From: Litoditis marina
Taxonomy: Eukaryota > Nematoda > Chromadorea > Rhabditida > Rhabditidae
Reading direction: 5' to 3'
Assembly: GCA_964036275.1 (NCBI GenBank)
Contig: OZ038433.1
Span: forward strand, 11,804,446 to 11,868,445
Length of the DNA stretch: 64,000 nt
Shown: one piece after another, positions 62,304-64,000 of the stretch
How positions within the stretch are numbered: position 1 is the first letter of the stretch
Layout: each line of letters opens with the position of its first letter
Notes under the pieces: generated by a model
Seen by the model: the letters and a program-made list of their open reading frames with translations, nothing else
What the model was told of the DNA's origin: nothing
Databases searched by the model: none
Translations under genes and position numbers: made by a program

Positions 62304-63891
62304 ATGTCACACAACTCCCCACCGGATAAAAAGAATTCCGATGACGATAAAAAGAATTCCGATGACGATAAAAAGTCAGGTAAACTAAATCAAATTTTTC
62401 GAAAACCTTTATAGCTATAGTTTTTGAAAAAAATAATAATAGTTTCACACACATTTTTTCCATGTTTCTGTAGATTTTTTAATAACAATAAGCTTTGGAA
62501 TCAGGTTTTCTAATCAATTATTATCATTTTATGTATAATCATGATTAATGGATTCGATAAATAACGTATCATTTCTGAATAAGGAAAAAAAACATTTTTT
62601 CTATGTTTTTCAGAGCGAGTCAAAAGTTTGCGGCACCCGAAGAAGAAACCAAATTATGTTGAAGAAGATGACAAAGATGATAGTATGGTACTCGAAGAAC
62701 CGTCGACTTCGAAAACAGGTAATTTAAAACAGTTCTACAAACACGTACTATATATAAATTTCTCCCTTCAAAATAGTTTGGTTAAATCTGATTGATCCAT
62801 TTATTTTGAAAAAAATCACATTATTATTTGAAAGAGTTGAACTATACAAAAGTAAATTATTTTGTAGGTTTTTCGGAACGAATCAAAAGTTGGCGCCGCT
62901 CGCAAAGAAAACCAAAGGATTCTGAAAAGGATGAGAGAGCTGATAGTAAGGAATTCGAGGAAATTGAAGAATTGTCAACTCTAAAAACAGGTATTCAAAA
63001 CCATTTATGAGTTGAGGAATACATGTCATATGGGTATTTTGACACTCATCAAAACATTTATAGAATATGAACTGAAATTGAACGAGGTTACATAATTGTG
63101 AACTCTGTTAGAACTGTTGAAAAGGGGTAAATATGTATTTAATGTTGTCTCTACTTTCATGTTGATATACGAATATTATGGAACAATTTTGGTTTTTCAG
63201 ATTCATTTCAACGATCTAACAGCAAACGAAAAAGCAAGAAGAATTATCTTACTCATCCACAATCGTCTTCTACGAAGACCAAAGGTGAAGGAATACAATG
63301 AAACTACAATAATTTACTAATAAAGCACTTGTTATATGTACATTGAACAACTATATTTTACAGAGAGTTCTGAGGATTCACCAAATGAAGAATTTGCCCC
63401 CACAAAAAAGAAAAAAGGAAAAATACGAGGTTTACATTTATTGAAAACTCTTCATAGCAGTCTTCGCTGTAGTCTGATCACGATACACGCAATAACTTCC
63501 GTTTGACCGTAAATGATCAAGCAGTAAATAAGTTTCATAGAATATTATCAACAAATACAACTGTACGTTTTCAGGGTTGGTTTCCAAGTTGAAAGGTGGT
63601 TGGAGAAAATCAAAAATGTCAGATTCAGAGGAAGAATCTGTGAAAGAAAATCCCAAACAGATTTCAAAATGGAAGACACGAGGTTAATTTTGAAATGTAT
63701 AGCTTTAATAGTTTGTTGAAAAGTATGTAACATGTATTCTTCAATTAATTTTCAAAACTTAATAACTTAATTTTACTCAGAGCATCTTCCTGGAACGGCT
63801 AATATTGGCGATACGTTGTCAACAGATGATTCAGATGGTTCTGAGACGAATAACGAAGCTCACAAACAAATGTACAAATGGAGAACACGAG
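62304..63891 (+). CDS. Lysine-rich acidic low-complexity protein, repeated phase-1 exons, partial at the right edge
   Basis: The exons are 62304-62379, 62614-62718, 62868-62990, 63201-63284, 63364-63429, 63575-63682 and 63781-63891. The last has a donor at 63892, and a TTCAG acceptor ends exactly at base 64000, so the next exon starts outside. Every intron is phase 1 and every internal exon a multiple of three, 224 codons so far without a stop. The protein starts MSHNSPPDKKNSDDDKKNSD (a 7-residue KNSDDDK duplication). It then alternates basic boxes (ERVKSLRHPKKKP, ERIKSWRRSQRKP, LVSKLKGGWRKSK) with acidic Ser/Asp/Glu stretches (EEDDKDDSM, EFEEIEEL, DSEEES), and two exons end W(K/R)TR. No globular domain, signal peptide or membrane span is seen. 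It is probably intrinsically disordered and could be nuclear, but that is inference. No family recognised. Confidence 0.78.
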
Positions 63892-64000
63892 GTTAATTTT
63901 ATGATGTGAAAGTTTTAGTGGTTTTATGAAAGAAGTATGTATAATTACTAATGTAGTTGTCTATTTTCTAAATTTATTTTCAAAAGTATATTGCATTCAG

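Overview
This window reads as nuclear DNA from a rhabditid nematode, most likely Caenorhabditis-like. The evidence is AT-rich sequence, introns bounded by GT and a TTTTCAG-type acceptor, possible trans-splice acceptors directly in front of start codons, a cuticle collagen gene and tandem seven-transmembrane chemoreceptor genes. The genus is an inference. No bacterial gene organisation, CRISPR array or convincing intact tRNA was seen.

Five coding loci can be assembled exon by exon. (1) A cuticle collagen on the + strand, 17176-20492, five exons, 299 aa, intact. (2) A single-pass membrane protein of unknown function on the - strand, 24148 down to 21519, six exons, 187 aa. (3) and (4) Two tandem paralogous chemoreceptors on the + strand, gene A at 30481-34458 (339 aa) and gene B at 36679-42953 (337 aa if exon 6 is spliced as in A). 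Each has nine exons in matching phases. Gene B has lost the AG at its exon 6 acceptor. (5) A lysine-rich, acidic, low-complexity protein at 62304-63891 whose symmetric phase-1 exons run off the right edge. A 5'-truncated CR1/Jockey-like non-LTR retrotransposon with a readable reverse transcriptase lies at about 27945-29515.

The rest is dominated by mobile and repetitive DNA. From left to right: GA microsatellite and a 27-bp minisatellite carrying one CACGTG per unit (3.7-4.5 kb); tandem and CACGTA-rich repeats (6-10.5 kb); a repeated ORF-like block (11.6-12.2 kb); the first of three 1.1-kb composite elements (12.6-13.8 kb, 26.2-27.3 kb, 38.9-40.1 kb); short inverted-repeat elements crowded into the introns of the collagen and receptor genes; a GGCGCC-rich tandem repeat (45 kb); a CTCGAAAA minisatellite (47.4-47.9 kb); and perfect hairpins (48.1 kb). 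A tRNA-derived SINE-like family recurs at least seven times.

The most striking region is 51426-62067. Six Helitron-like non-autonomous elements, each starting TCACC and ending in a GC hairpin plus CTAG (degenerate TTAG in the last), lie head to tail with no spacer. A flush trimer of a 470-bp unit ending in CTAA sits between the second and third. The hairpins of different copies show compensatory base changes. Element families are named descriptively here, because no library search was possible.
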